IMG/VR virus record: IMGVR_UViG_3300036860_000846
Location: 1 to 31,685 of that record
DNA length: 31,685 nt
Source: a virus
Strand: one strand, 5' to 3'
The position numbers and the translations under genes were made by a program. Shown one piece after another: positions 21,105-29,400 of this stretch. The notes under the pieces were generated by a model. The model had not been told where the DNA came from. It saw only the letters and a list, made by a program, of their open reading frames with translations, and searched no databases. Each line of letters starts with the position of its first letter. Within the stretch, counting starts at the first letter, position 1.

Positions 21105-22204
21105 TGTCGAGCACGTCACTTGCGGAAATGCCCAAGCCGAGCGCCATGGGCACCTGCACGGGGAGCCCCATGTCGGTGCTCGCGGCACTCGAACGTGCGC
21201 AACACGCACTCTCGCACGCCCGGACTGTGCAGGAGGTTCTGACCCATCACGCTGCAGCGAAAGCGGCGGCGGTCTACGCTCGGGAGCAGAAGCTTGGCCG
21301 AGAGGTGGTTCGTAAAGCACGCGCCGTGGTCTTTGAGGCCCTGCGCCGGCTGGGAGGCTTCTTAACCCTCACGGATCGGGCGGTCGGCGGTCGCCCCTAT
21401 CACGTCGGTACCGGTACACATCGTGTACCGGTAGCCACGCTAGATGAACTGGGGATCGACAAGAACACCTCCAGCTGGGCGCAACAGCTTTATCACCTTC
21501 CGCCGGAGGACTTTGCTGCAGTTCGTGACGGCTGCTCGACGTTGCGCCGTTTACTCACGGATCGGAAGCGAGCCCGCGACCTTGCAGAGGCTATGCGCTT
21601 CGCCCGAAGCATGCATATCGATGCGGACGACTGCGACCTTCGCGTCTGTGGACATCGCGAGCTGTTCACCTCTGGTTTCCGCCCGGACGCCGTCATCACC
21701 GCGCCTCCTGCAGGCCGAAAGCATCTGCAGGTCTTTCCAGAACTAGCCAGCGCCTGCAAACAGGCCGGTGTCTCGTTCGTCGCCGTCCAAGTATCCCCGC
21801 GGCATCTGTTCGAGGTGGGTCCGCAACTCTGCGCGTACCTCCCGTACCAGTGGGCGATTCCGAGCGGAGATAGCCGCACCCTCGGCGGCAACGTTCTCTT
21901 GTTGTTCGCCGACGACGCCGCCATGGAGCGTGGTCGTCACCGAATAAAGGGGACAGAGGCGTGGGCGAGCAATCTGATCGAACGCTTCACGGAGCCGGGG
22001 CAGCTCGTGTGCGATCCATTCCTAAATCGCGACGTGGCGATAGCCGCGCTGCAACTGAAACGGCGCTTCGTCGGCGCCCACGTTGACGGGGCGGTCATCG
22101 AGACCGCGAGACAGAAGATCGAGGACGAGTGCGCGATCTGGGAATATCGCCGGCGTTCGGTGCCCCGGGTTTCATCGTCGCAGATCGACTCGCCTCGAGC
22201 GTAA
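21104..22204 (+). CDS. DNA-methyltransferase-like protein with degraded motifs
   Basis: A 366-residue protein. The N-terminal region (LAALERAQHALSHARTVQEV) resembles phage proteins that accompany N6-adenine methylases. The C-terminal half follows the beta-class methyltransferase layout, but the catalytic DPPY is TAPPA (about 199-203) and the SAM motif DPFxGSGTT is DPFLNRDVA (about 304-312). The following AALQLKRRFVGAHVDGAVIE and ETARQKIED match the family. So the fold is kept while both the catalytic Asp/Tyr and the Gly-rich loop are lost. It probably cannot methylate and may bind DNA or a partner methylase. The start is ATG at 21104, one base overlapping the AlpA stop. The intact enzyme in the left module is at 9407-10111. 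Confidence 0.65.
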   Translation: MSSTSLAEMPKPSAMGTCTGSPMSVLAALERAQHALSHARTVQEVLTHHAAAKAAAVYAREQKLGREVVRKARAVVFEALRRLGGFLTLTDRAVGGRPYHVGTGTHRVPVATLDELGIDKNTSSWAQQLYHLPPEDFAAVRDGCSTLRRLLTDRKRARDLAEAMRFARSMHIDADDCDLRVCGHRELFTSGFRPDAVITAPPAGRKHLQVFPELASACKQAGVSFVAVQVSPRHLFEVGPQLCAYLPYQWAIPSGDSRTLGGNVLLLFADDAAMERGRHRIKGTEAWASNLIERFTEPGQLVCDPFLNRDVAIAALQLKRRFVGAHVDGAVIETARQKIEDECAIWEYRRRSVPRVSSSQIDSPRA

Positions 22205-22210
22205 CCATCG

Positions 22211-22789
22211 GTGGCTGCGATCAACGACAACGGCGCGACTGCCGACACGGTACCGGAGTGGTCCGACGTGGGCGAGATCCAACCGGACGACGCGCCCCCA
22301 CGTCCAACACCGCTCAGGGTTCAGGCAGAGGCGGTACCTGCCAGTTTGCTGGGGTGCCGACGCTGGGTCGTTTGGAACTACGAACTCAGCGACCTGAGGT
22401 GGACGAAAGTGCCATACGTGTCCACAGAGCCAGCGCGTAAGGCATCAAGTACCAACCCCGCGACGTGGCGCACGTCCAGAGAGGCGCTAGACACCTATTA
22501 CGACGGTAAGTGCGATGGGATTGGGTTCGTGCTCGGTCAGTTCGGCGATGCCGCCGACCGTGTCGTCGGGGTGGACCTCGATCACTGCGTGGACGAGTCA
22601 GGACTAGTCGCCGAGTGGGCGCAACGCATCATTGCCCGGCTCGATTCCTACACCGAACTGTCGCCGAGTGGCAGGGGCGTGCGGGTCTTTCTACTGGCGG
22701 ATGGTGTGCCCGGCCCGAGACGGAGAAAGGGCCCAGTCGAAATGTATGACACGGGCCGGTATCTCACTGTGACGGGGCATCACATTTGA
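22211..22789 (+). CDS. Prim-pol domain (AEP-type primase), separate frame
   Basis: A 192-residue protein starting with GTG at 22211. It holds the archaeo-eukaryotic primase-like domain found at the N-terminus of phage and P4-type replication proteins: CRRWVVWNYELSDLRWTKVP, DGIGFVLGQFGDAADRVVGV with the metal-binding DLDHC just after, then ELSPSGRGVRVFL and YDTGRYLTVTGHH. It makes primers, and maybe short DNA, at the origin. In relatives it continues into the helicase domain as one protein. Here a TGA ends it right after the TGHHI segment, and the helicase begins at the overlapping ATG (TGATG). It is unclear whether this is a natural split or a frameshift. Confidence 0.8.
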   Translation: MAAINDNGATADTVPEWSDVGEIQPDDAPPRPTPLRVQAEAVPASLLGCRRWVVWNYELSDLRWTKVPYVSTEPARKASSTNPATWRTSREALDTYYDGKCDGIGFVLGQFGDAADRVVGVDLDHCVDESGLVAEWAQRIIARLDSYTELSPSGRGVRVFLLADGVPGPRRRKGPVEMYDTGRYLTVTGHHI

Positions 22790-24570
22790 TGGCGACGACG
22801 ATGGCACGGACGCCGAGCGACCTCCAAGAACGAGGTGACGCACTGGCGGTGATCTACCGCGAGGTGTTTGCGGCAGACATGCGGGAGAACTCTCTGGCGG
22901 CAGGGGCAGACGGAACGCTGCACGCACACACCTCCGCTATCAGCATCGCGACCGAGCAGCTGAAGGCGCTACAGGCGATCCCAGACGACGAACTACTGAA
23001 GCGCATATTCGCCTCGAAGAGGGGCAAGAAGATCAAGAAGCTCTGGAACGGCGACACCTCCGCTCACGGCGGCGACCATTCAGTCGCCGATGCCGCGCTC
23101 TGCAGCCATCTGGCTTTTTGGACCGCGCATGACGTCGAACGGATGGACCGGCTGTTTCGGCAGTCGAAATTGTATCGACCGGACAAGTGGGACCGCGACG
23201 ACTATCGAGATCGCACCATCGCGCTCGCCTGTCAGTCAGCAAGCACGTATCAGCTGCCGTCAGGACGGACGGTCTCGACCGACGACTTCATTGCGTATCT
23301 GCCGCAGCACACCTACATCTTCGTGCCAACGCGCGAGATGTGGCCCTCATCCAGCGTCAACGCGAGCGTCCCTCCGATTCCAGCAGGCACTGCAGAGGAC
23401 CCGTCAGCCACCATGCCAGCCTCCGCTTGGCTGGATCGACATCGGGCCGCGGAGCAGATGACGTGGGCACCCGGCCAGCCGCTGCTGATTCGTGACCGGC
23501 TGGTGTCTGACGGTGGCTGGATTGAACGTCCCGGCTGCAACACGATCAATCTCTATCGTCCGCCCCAGATTGCGCACGGCGATCCCAGCCGAGCCGCGCC
23601 GTGGCTCACCCTCGTCCGCACGCTGTATGACGAGCATGCCGAGCACATCATCGCGTGGTTCGCGCATCGCGTGCGACGCGCATTCGACAAGATCAATCAC
23701 GCACTGGTGCTTGGCGGCCCGCCTGGCATTGGCAAAGACACCCTGCTTGAGCCTGTGAAGCAGGCAGTCGGTCCGTGGAACTTCAGCGACATCAGCCCAA
23801 CGAACCTGTTCGAGCCATTCAACCCCTACGTCAAGAGCGTGATTCTCCGCATCAGCGAAGCGCGCGACATGGGGGACGTGAATCGGTACGGATTCTACGA
23901 GCACATGAAGGTCTACGAGGCTGCACCGCCGGATGTGCTTCGGGTGAACGAGAAGAACATCCGTGAATACGCGGTCGCCAACGTCTGTGGCGTCATCTTC
24001 ACGACGAACCACAAGACCGATTGCCTGTACCTGCCTGCGGATGATCGTCGTCACTTCGTGCTGTGGTCAGAGCGGACGGCGACCGACTTCGCGCCCGACT
24101 ACTGGGACAAGTTGTGGCAGTGGTACGCGGACGGCGGCTTCGAACACGTCGCCGCGTACCTCGCGAACTACGATCTGACGTCCTTCAATCCCAAGGCACC
24201 GCCGCCGAAGACACCCGCTTTCTGGGACATCGTGGCGGCGAATCGTGCGCCGGAAAACGCCGAACTCGCCGACGCCCTCGACGCGCTGGACAATCCTGCC
24301 GCGATAACGCTGCAGCAACTTGTGTGCGCGGCCGCCGGGGAGTCCCTCGCCTTTCTGAATGATCGCAAATACGCGCGGCAAGTGCCGCATCGCTTGAGCG
24401 AGGCGGGCTATGTGCAGCTTCGCAACGACGCCGCGAAAGACGGGCTGTGGAAGATTCAGAAGAAGCGGCAGGCGGTCTACGTTCGGCAGGAGTTAGGACT
24501 GCGCGAACGGCAAGACGCCGTGAGGTCGCTGATCGCCACGCAAGAGCCTGCGCCACGGTCAGGTCGATGA
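22789..24570 (+). CDS. SF3-type replication helicase (primase C-terminal part)
   Basis: A 593-residue protein translated from the ATG at 22789 that overlaps the prim-pol stop by one base. Residues about 110-150 match the helical domain found before D5/P4 helicases (WTAHDVERMDRLFRQSKLYR, PDKWDRDDYRDRTIAL). The helicase core has Walker A GGPPGIGKDT (about 307-316), then ILRISEARDMGDVNRYGFYE, the sensor segment VCGVIFTTNHKTDCLYLPAD and DRRHFVLW. Members replicate satellites and phages by unwinding at an origin. The C-terminus has a winged-helix-like region. A prominent inverted repeat begins about 50 bases downstream. Confidence 0.88.
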   Translation: MATTMARTPSDLQERGDALAVIYREVFAADMRENSLAAGADGTLHAHTSAISIATEQLKALQAIPDDELLKRIFASKRGKKIKKLWNGDTSAHGGDHSVADAALCSHLAFWTAHDVERMDRLFRQSKLYRPDKWDRDDYRDRTIALACQSASTYQLPSGRTVSTDDFIAYLPQHTYIFVPTREMWPSSSVNASVPPIPAGTAEDPSATMPASAWLDRHRAAEQMTWAPGQPLLIRDRLVSDGGWIERPGCNTINLYRPPQIAHGDPSRAAPWLTLVRTLYDEHAEHIIAWFAHRVRRAFDKINHALVLGGPPGIGKDTLLEPVKQAVGPWNFSDISPTNLFEPFNPYVKSVILRISEARDMGDVNRYGFYEHMKVYEAAPPDVLRVNEKNIREYAVANVCGVIFTTNHKTDCLYLPADDRRHFVLWSERTATDFAPDYWDKLWQWYADGGFEHVAAYLANYDLTSFNPKAPPPKTPAFWDIVAANRAPENAELADALDALDNPAAITLQQLVCAAAGESLAFLNDRKYARQVPHRLSEAGYVQLRNDAAKDGLWKIQKKRQAVYVRQELGLRERQDAVRSLIATQEPAPRSGR

Positions 24571-24937
24571 AGTCAGTGAAGTCAGTGGTGGGCGACCCAG
24601 CGTCGCAGAGCTTGAGAGCGAGTCGGTCAGTGCAGTCAGCGAAGTCAGTGGTTGCCTATCCGCAGCCCCAGGCCCCTTTCCCACGCTCACCCCCATCCTC
24701 ATCGGGAGTGAGTGTGAAAAAGAGGGAGCGAGAGCGGGCCGAGACTGCGGATAGGGGACCACTGACTTCGCTGACCTCACTGACCGGGTTCTTGTGTTCC
24801 GAGTTCTTCAACCCATGTGGCTTCAGCTCGTTGAAGCGCGGCAAACGGTCAGCGTTGCCAGTTAGGCGGCGCAGAGACACCACGATTGGCTATCACAGTG
24901 TCCGATTCTGCAACTTGTTGAAAGCAAAGAGCCGGTG
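24566..24937. repeat. Iteron-like inverted repeat, candidate origin
   Basis: The gap between helicase and TerS genes. Units of nine bases near TCAGTGAAG occur as a direct run at 24572-24589 and inside two 41-base arms: 24624-24664 and, inverted, 24746-24786 (37 of 41 bases match). Each arm has three consecutive units (TCAGTGCAG-TCAGCGAAG-TCAGTGGT in the left one) plus CCTATCCGCA. The 81-base centre is purine/pyrimidine-skewed. A smaller hairpin follows at 24820-24837 (GCTTCA/TGAAGC). In P4 the helicase-primase binds short iterons at its origin, so this is a good candidate site for the helicase just upstream. Confidence 0.7.
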
Positions 24938-25594
24938 ATGAACGACGCGACTGAACAGTCACACCAGAGACTCGGACCGAGCGAGCCGTTAGCGCCGTCT
25001 GACGAACTGGGGACGTCTAGGGCGGCTTCTGACGGGTCTGCTCAGGGGACGCACTCCCAGTCGTCTGACGCTCGGCTCGCCGCTCCCAGCGTCAGCCAGC
25101 GCGTTGGAGACGTGCCCTCGCCCACCAAACAGCTCGACCCAGACTCAATCAAGCGCGACGACGCGCCCCAGCCCCGCGAGAACTCCGGGCGCTTTCAACC
25201 CGGCAACACCGCCGCGTTGAAACACGGTGGCAGACGTTCACTCGACCGCCCCGAAGCACTCATCGCCATCGCTGGGAAACGAGCGGAACTCACAGCGCAT
25301 CTCGGCGATCAGTCGTCTGTCATTCAGCAAGACATCGTCACTGACTACGCGCGCACCGACGTACTCATTGAATCGGTCGCTGCGAACATCGAGGTCGGCG
25401 GCATCTTCACGGCGAAGGGCCGCACGCGTGCGGCCGTCACGCTACTCCTTTCCCTGATGGATCGCCGACTTCGTCTGGCACAGACCCTCGGCATCGAGAA
25501 GAAGCAGCGACAGATCAACCCGCTCGACGCGGTGCGGGCGGCCGTCGCCGAAGCCAATCGACAAGAAGCGGACAACACCGATGACGCTTCTTGA
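24938..25594 (+). CDS. Small-terminase-like protein
   Basis: A 218-residue protein starting ATG at 24938 (GTG at 24935 is an alternative). The first 85 residues are Ser/Pro/Asp-rich and probably disordered. Then comes the motif typical of small-terminase and DNA-binding phage proteins: SGRFQPGNTAALKHGGRRSL, followed by helices (LIAIAGKRAELTAHLGDQSS, VTDYARTDVLIESVAANI) and a coiled C-terminus (LLSLMDRRLRLAQTLGIEKK). The gene ends 14 bases into the terminase gene, which is the usual small/large arrangement. It would bind the packaging site and recruit the large subunit. The site itself might lie in the upstream repeat. Confidence 0.8.
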   Translation: MNDATEQSHQRLGPSEPLAPSDELGTSRAASDGSAQGTHSQSSDARLAAPSVSQRVGDVPSPTKQLDPDSIKRDDAPQPRENSGRFQPGNTAALKHGGRRSLDRPEALIAIAGKRAELTAHLGDQSSVIQQDIVTDYARTDVLIESVAANIEVGGIFTAKGRTRAAVTLLLSLMDRRLRLAQTLGIEKKQRQINPLDAVRAAVAEANRQEADNTDDAS

Positions 25595-27071
25595 TTTCAT
25601 GTGGCTGTTCGCCGAGTTCCAGCACGCCAGTTGGAAGACGTGGCGTGCCGTCCTGTCGCGCCTCACGCCCAACGTGCGCGAGTTCTACGCCATCGTAGGG
25701 CGAGGCGCCGGCAAGAGCAGAATCGTGGCGCTGCTCGCCTGCTTCTTTGCGAGTCGTGAGTACCGTCGCGTCCCAGGTGAATTCGTCTACATCGGCATCT
25801 TCGCGCCTGATCGCAAACAGTCCTCGGTCACCTTCCGCTATGTCACCGGACTCTTGCGCAGTGTCCCTGCCCTTGATGCGCTGATCGTCAGTGAATCCAA
25901 AGACAGCGTCGAACTTTCGAACGGCATCATCATCGAAGTCATCACGGCGAGCGTGGCCGCGCCGCGCGGTCGTGCCTACGCACTTGTCATCGTCGAAGAA
26001 GCGGCATTCCTGCCGACTGACCAGAGCGCCAATCCCGACGTGGAGCTGCTGCGCGCCGTCCGTCCCGCTCTCGCAAGAGTGCCGGGCTCGCTGCTCGTCG
26101 TTGTCAGCAGCCCGTATGCCCGCAAAGGCATCATCTGGACCGCGTGGCAGAAGTACCACGGCAAGCCGGACTCTGACGTTCTGCTCGTGCAGGCATCCAC
26201 GCAAGAGCTGAATCCCACTTTCGACAGCCGCGCCATCTCGAAAGCCTACGAAGAGGACCCAGCCAGCGCCGCCGCTGAGTTCGGCGGGCTGTTCAGAACC
26301 GACGTCGAATCGTTCATTTCGCGCGACGCGGTTGACGCCGTTGTCGTCTCTGGCCGAATCGAGCTGCCGCGAATCGGCGGTGTGACCTACGAGGGCTTCG
26401 CCGACTTCGCAGGCGGTGGCAGTTCGACGGGCGACTCGGCAGTGTTGGCGATTGCGCACGCCGACAGGCGGGACCGTCGCGTGATCGCCGTGCTCGACGT
26501 CGTGCGGGAGGTCCGCCCACCCTTCTCGCCCGAGCAGGTCTGCGCCGACTTCGCTGCGACGTTGCAGAGCTACGGCATTCGGGAGATCAAGGCGGACCGC
26601 TGGGCGGGACAGTTCCCTGTCGAGCAGATGCGCAAGCACGGCATCACGGTCACGCCAAGTGAGCGCAGCAAGTCTGAGATCTACCGCGACGTGTTGCCAG
26701 CCATCAACAGTGTCACGTGCGAACTCCTGGATCTTCCCCGTCTCAGTGCGCAGCTGCTCGGTCTCGAACGACGCACGGCGCGCGGCGGGCGCGATTCCAT
26801 CGACCACGCCCCCGGTGGACACGACGACGTGATCAACGCCGCCGCAGGCGCCCTCGTGCAGACATTGGCTGCGTCATCGCATCGCGGCATGCGCGTGAGG
26901 GACATGTGGACCGGCGAAATCATTCACGGCGTCGACCATCACGGCGTCGAGTGGCGCGATGGCAAGGTGTGGCAGGGCGTTGTGCCAGCCCCTCGGGATG
27001 CGAAGGGCCGTCCGCTGGGCTACGCGAAGCGATATGAATCCGGCCAGTTCGTCGGCGACGTGGTGGTCTGA
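25581..27071 (+). CDS. terL: Phage terminase large subunit (right module)
   Basis: A 496-residue packaging motor. Walker A is GRGAGKS (40-46) and Walker B is VIVEE (136-140), with Glu replacing the usual Asp in the first acidic position. The motif III-like LLVVVSSPYA follows. The nuclease has Asp275 (GFADFAGG), Asp339 (KADRW) and Asp415-Asp416 (GGHDDVINA), so both activities look intact. It is different in sequence from the terminase at 4756-6288, so the two modules package DNA independently. The gene overlaps its TerS-like neighbour by 14 bases. The next gene follows after one base. No portal or capsid follows. Confidence 0.93.
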   Translation: MTLLDFMWLFAEFQHASWKTWRAVLSRLTPNVREFYAIVGRGAGKSRIVALLACFFASREYRRVPGEFVYIGIFAPDRKQSSVTFRYVTGLLRSVPALDALIVSESKDSVELSNGIIIEVITASVAAPRGRAYALVIVEEAAFLPTDQSANPDVELLRAVRPALARVPGSLLVVVSSPYARKGIIWTAWQKYHGKPDSDVLLVQASTQELNPTFDSRAISKAYEEDPASAAAEFGGLFRTDVESFISRDAVDAVVVSGRIELPRIGGVTYEGFADFAGGGSSTGDSAVLAIAHADRRDRRVIAVLDVVREVRPPFSPEQVCADFAATLQSYGIREIKADRWAGQFPVEQMRKHGITVTPSERSKSEIYRDVLPAINSVTCELLDLPRLSAQLLGLERRTARGGRDSIDHAPGGHDDVINAAAGALVQTLAASSHRGMRVRDMWTGEIIHGVDHHGVEWRDGKVWQGVVPAPRDAKGRPLGYAKRYESGQFVGDVVV

Positions 27072-27072
27072 C

Positions 27073-27411
27073 GTGACGGCATCTCACTTGTACCGCGTTG
27101 AAGATCCCACCTTTAGGCGCTGGTTCTGTCGATTCGCCGGTTGGCCGAGTCGCTACCTGGCCCGTTGCGAAACCGTCATCGAGCACCGAGCCGATGGTGT
27201 CGTTGTGCTCCACATCTCGAACGGTCTCTATGCGCTGCTCAGCATTTCGTGGGCACGTCAGCGCGCCTCATTGCTCCCCGGCTCGGCGCTGCTGTCGCCG
27301 GATGATCTGTGGGGCCTCGACGAGACGCTGACGATTCACGTTCGACGGTTCTTGCTTAAACATCGGCTCATCGACACACGAGGACGTTCAACACGGAGAC
27401 ACACAGCATGA
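27073..27411 (+). CDS. Small protein after the terminase
   Basis: A 112-residue protein starting GTG at 27073, one base after the terminase stop. The sequence begins VTASHLYRVEDPTFRRWFCR, then FAGWPSRYLARCETVIEHRA, VVVLHISNGLYALLSISWAR, and ends in a basic tail. It is helical with a hydrophobic middle, but not a clear membrane helix. It overlaps the next gene (ATGA). The place between terminase and scaffold-like gene is where portal genes usually lie, but it is far too short for a portal. No family is recognised. Confidence 0.65.
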   Translation: MTASHLYRVEDPTFRRWFCRFAGWPSRYLARCETVIEHRADGVVVLHISNGLYALLSISWARQRASLLPGSALLSPDDLWGLDETLTIHVRRFLLKHRLIDTRGRSTRRHTA

Positions 27412-27641
27412 CGCTCAGGGAATTCGCGAAGGCAGTGATCGACGACCCCGAATACCGCTCGACGGTCGTCGCCCGCGCCCACGCTGGCACGCTACCGCCA
27501 GACGTTGAGGCGCTGTTGATTGAAATGGCTGACGGACGGCTGTCGCCTCTGAGTGCGGAATGCGTGCCTACCTCCACGCAGAATCCGCGCACGTTGGCCC
27601 TGGTTCGTCCGTCGGCCACCGTTGAAGAGGAGCGGCCATGA
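27408..27641 (+). CDS. Small acidic protein, packaging operon
   Basis: A 77-residue protein with overlapping start (ATGA at 27408). It begins MTLREFAKAVIDDPEYRSTV and continues with VARAHAGTLPPDVEALLIEM, a small helical domain, then a Ser/Thr-rich tail. Short proteins with this FAK-V-DDPEYR opening are seen after terminases in phages and satellites, with unknown function. The overlap of start codons with both neighbours shows a tightly linked operon. Confidence 0.7.
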   Translation: MTLREFAKAVIDDPEYRSTVVARAHAGTLPPDVEALLIEMADGRLSPLSAECVPTSTQNPRTLALVRPSATVEEERP

Positions 27642-27958
27642 GCGACATCCCAGACATCGTGGCGATGATGCGCGTTGAAGTCATCAAAGTGTTGCCGTTC
27701 GGCCCCGATGTCACTGAAGCGGTCTTGCAGCATCTGGCGACGGTGCCGTATCGCGGCGATGACGCAGCCTATCTCGTCGAAGCAGGTCACGCGATCAAGC
27801 TCGCGGCGAAGAGGGCGGTGCAACCGCTGATCGATCAGTTGGAGGCTGAGGCGGCGGTCGCGAAGGCCAGAGCGGACACCCTCGAAGCACAGATGAAGGT
27901 CGCGCACCGTGAGTTCGAGGAGTTTCGGCGCATGGCAACGCCGAGCACGATTCAGTGA
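27638..27958 (+). CDS. Coiled-coil protein, packaging operon
   Basis: A 106-residue protein starting ATGA-overlapped at 27638. The first 60 residues are helical (IPDIVAMMRVEVIKVLPFGP, LVEAGHAIKLAAKRAVQPLI). The rest is an uninterrupted coiled coil (LEAEAAVAKARADTLEAQMK, VAHREFEEFRR). It is followed ten bases later by the scaffold-like gene. It could be a scaffold partner or a size-determining protein, but there is no direct evidence. Confidence 0.7.
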   Translation: MSDIPDIVAMMRVEVIKVLPFGPDVTEAVLQHLATVPYRGDDAAYLVEAGHAIKLAAKRAVQPLIDQLEAEAAVAKARADTLEAQMKVAHREFEEFRRMATPSTIQ

Positions 27959-27968
27959 AGGAGACACG

Positions 27969-28649
27969 ATGGCCTTGAAACCTGTGATTGACACGCTCGA
28001 TGGTCTGCCGCCCGCCATCCGCGAGCACTACGTGGCGAAGGACGGCAAGTACCAGCTCGCGCTCGACGGCGAACACCCCGACACCGTGCGGGTCGCGGAG
28101 TTTCGCGCGAACAACATCAGGGTGACCAAAGAGAACGAGGACCTGAAGACCAAGTTCGCCGGCATCGACCCCGACGCGGTTAGAGCGGACAAGGCAAGGC
28201 TCGAAACCCTCGAAGCGGCGAAGCCGGACGAGACGATTGCTGCACTGCGAGCCCAGCTCGCCGAGGCGCACACTCGTGCGAATGCCTCGGTGCTGAAGGA
28301 CGCGATCACCGCCGCGTTTCTGAAGAATGGCGGGCGGCCGAACGCGGTGGACTACATCGTGAGCAAGGCCGCCGACAAGTTCGCGGTTGAGGGCGGCGTG
28401 CTCGTCGGTAAGGTGTTCGACGCCAACAAGCCGGGCGAAAAGCTCACCGTGGACGGCTTCATCTCGCAGCACGTGAGGGATTCAGACTTCGCGTTCAAGG
28501 CATCCAGTGGCGGCGGCTCAAACCCGAGGCCGGGTGATGGCCGATCTTCTGGCGGGAAAGAGTTGCGCAATCCGGACGCGCGGACACTTGGGGCTAATGC
28601 CAACGCAATCGCCCGCGGCGAGATGCGCGTGGTTTACGACAACGACTGA
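27969..28649 (+). CDS. Scaffold-like protein (right module)
   Basis: A 226-residue protein with AAGGAG five bases before the ATG. It begins MALKPVIDTLDGLPPAIREH, then YVAKDGKYQLALDGEHPDTV, followed by a coiled coil (RAPDAVRADKARLETLE-type heptads to residue 110), a helical domain (VLKDAITAAFLKNGGRPNAV, DYIVSKAADKF) and a Gly/Ser/Arg-rich disordered end. A short DGL...YV..DG.Y start with a coiled coil and a basic tail is typical of phage scaffolding proteins. In satellites such a protein can set capsid size (as Sid or CpmB do), an analogy only, because no capsid gene is present here. Confidence 0.7.
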   Translation: MALKPVIDTLDGLPPAIREHYVAKDGKYQLALDGEHPDTVRVAEFRANNIRVTKENEDLKTKFAGIDPDAVRADKARLETLEAAKPDETIAALRAQLAEAHTRANASVLKDAITAAFLKNGGRPNAVDYIVSKAADKFAVEGGVLVGKVFDANKPGEKLTVDGFISQHVRDSDFAFKASSGGGSNPRPGDGRSSGGKELRNPDARTLGANANAIARGEMRVVYDND

Positions 28650-28657
28650 GAGGCGAC

Positions 28658-29299
28658 ATGACCCCCAAATATCGTCTGATTCGCGACACGCAGCGTCGAA
28701 ACGTCCGCTTCACGCAGTTGCCGATCACGGTGCTCGATCCACTGGAGGACTACGACGCGTTTGTCGTACAAGCCGTTCAGGCCAAGGCGGCGATTGAGGC
28801 GAACGATCACTTTGCCCCGAAAGGCCAGCGCGCGGAGAAGGACGCGAAGGTTGAATCGCTCGTCAAAGGGCTCGTCGATCTTCGCACGTCGCGTCTCGTG
28901 GGCTTTGACGCGGACATCGCCGCACACCGCGTCGCCCTGCTGCCTGCCAGCACGGAGCAGCCCGAAGCCCGCCGTATCGACTTCTTGCTGTCGCATCTGC
29001 GTGACCGGACGCCGCAGGAGATCGCAGTCTTCTACAACAGCGCGACGGACGAAGAGAAGCTGGTTCTTGAGGCTGCAGCGCAGAGTGTCGGTCGCATCCC
29101 GACGAAGACAGCTGACGGCGGTCTGGTCTGGGCCCCGCTGCTTCCGGCCGAGACGATCAACGAGAGCATCATCGCGCGTGCGAGTGCGCAGAACCCACAT
29201 GGCGCCCAGAAGCTGCAGGAGCTGGAGGAACTCCGCGCCATGCACGTGACCGTGGCAGGCATCGCCGAGGCGACAGTGCGCGAGGTATTGGAGGGCTAG
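28658..29299 (+). CDS. Unknown protein, last gene of packaging operon
   Basis: A 213-residue protein beginning MTPKYRLIRDTQRRNVRFTQ with GAGAGG before the ATG. The middle shows KAAIEANDHFAPKGQRAEKD and LVKGLVDLRTSRLVGFDADI, and the end shows FLLSHLRDRTPQEIAVFYNS. The composition is mixed helical, with no membrane segment, Cys or nuclease motif. It follows the scaffold-like gene after eight bases and ends before a strong ribosome-binding site (GGAGGG) at 29290-29295 that serves only a 20-codon remnant. It is probably a morphogenesis or DNA-handling protein, but I do not recognise it. Confidence 0.7.
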   Translation: MTPKYRLIRDTQRRNVRFTQLPITVLDPLEDYDAFVVQAVQAKAAIEANDHFAPKGQRAEKDAKVESLVKGLVDLRTSRLVGFDADIAAHRVALLPASTEQPEARRIDFLLSHLRDRTPQEIAVFYNSATDEEKLVLEAAAQSVGRIPTKTADGGLVWAPLLPAETINESIIARASAQNPHGAQKLQELEELRAMHVTVAGIAEATVREVLEG

Positions 29300-29302
29300 A
29301 AG

Positions 29303-29365
29303 GTGTCGGGCAGCCTGACGCGATCCATCACGTCGCGCTCGACGGCGCGCTGTCGGCTCGTTTGA
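29303..29365 (+). pseudogene. 20-codon frame with strong RBS, probable gene remnant
   Basis: GGAGGG (29290-29295) stands seven bases before GTG at 29303, but the frame stops after SGSLTRSITSRSTARCRLV. Such a good start signal for a useless peptide suggests that a longer gene began here and was cut by the insertion of the effector cargo. A possible matching C-terminal fragment is at 30331-30481. Confidence 0.35.
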
Positions 29366-29400
29366 TGATCGCTGGTTCTAAGAGATACCATCGTCGCGCG

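Noticed and set aside
24447-24938. Open frame reading through the iteron repeat (peptides with KSV and TSL repeats)
   Set aside because: It overlaps the helicase in another frame, and the repeated peptides come from the DNA repeat. Both strands give similar repeated peptides, which points to a DNA-level signal.
25515-26822. 435-codon open frame on the minus strand over the right terminase
   Set aside because: It lies fully opposite a terminase with intact motifs. Long antisense frames are common in GC-rich coding DNA, and its composition (Arg, Asp, Gly, Val) is that of a shadow frame.
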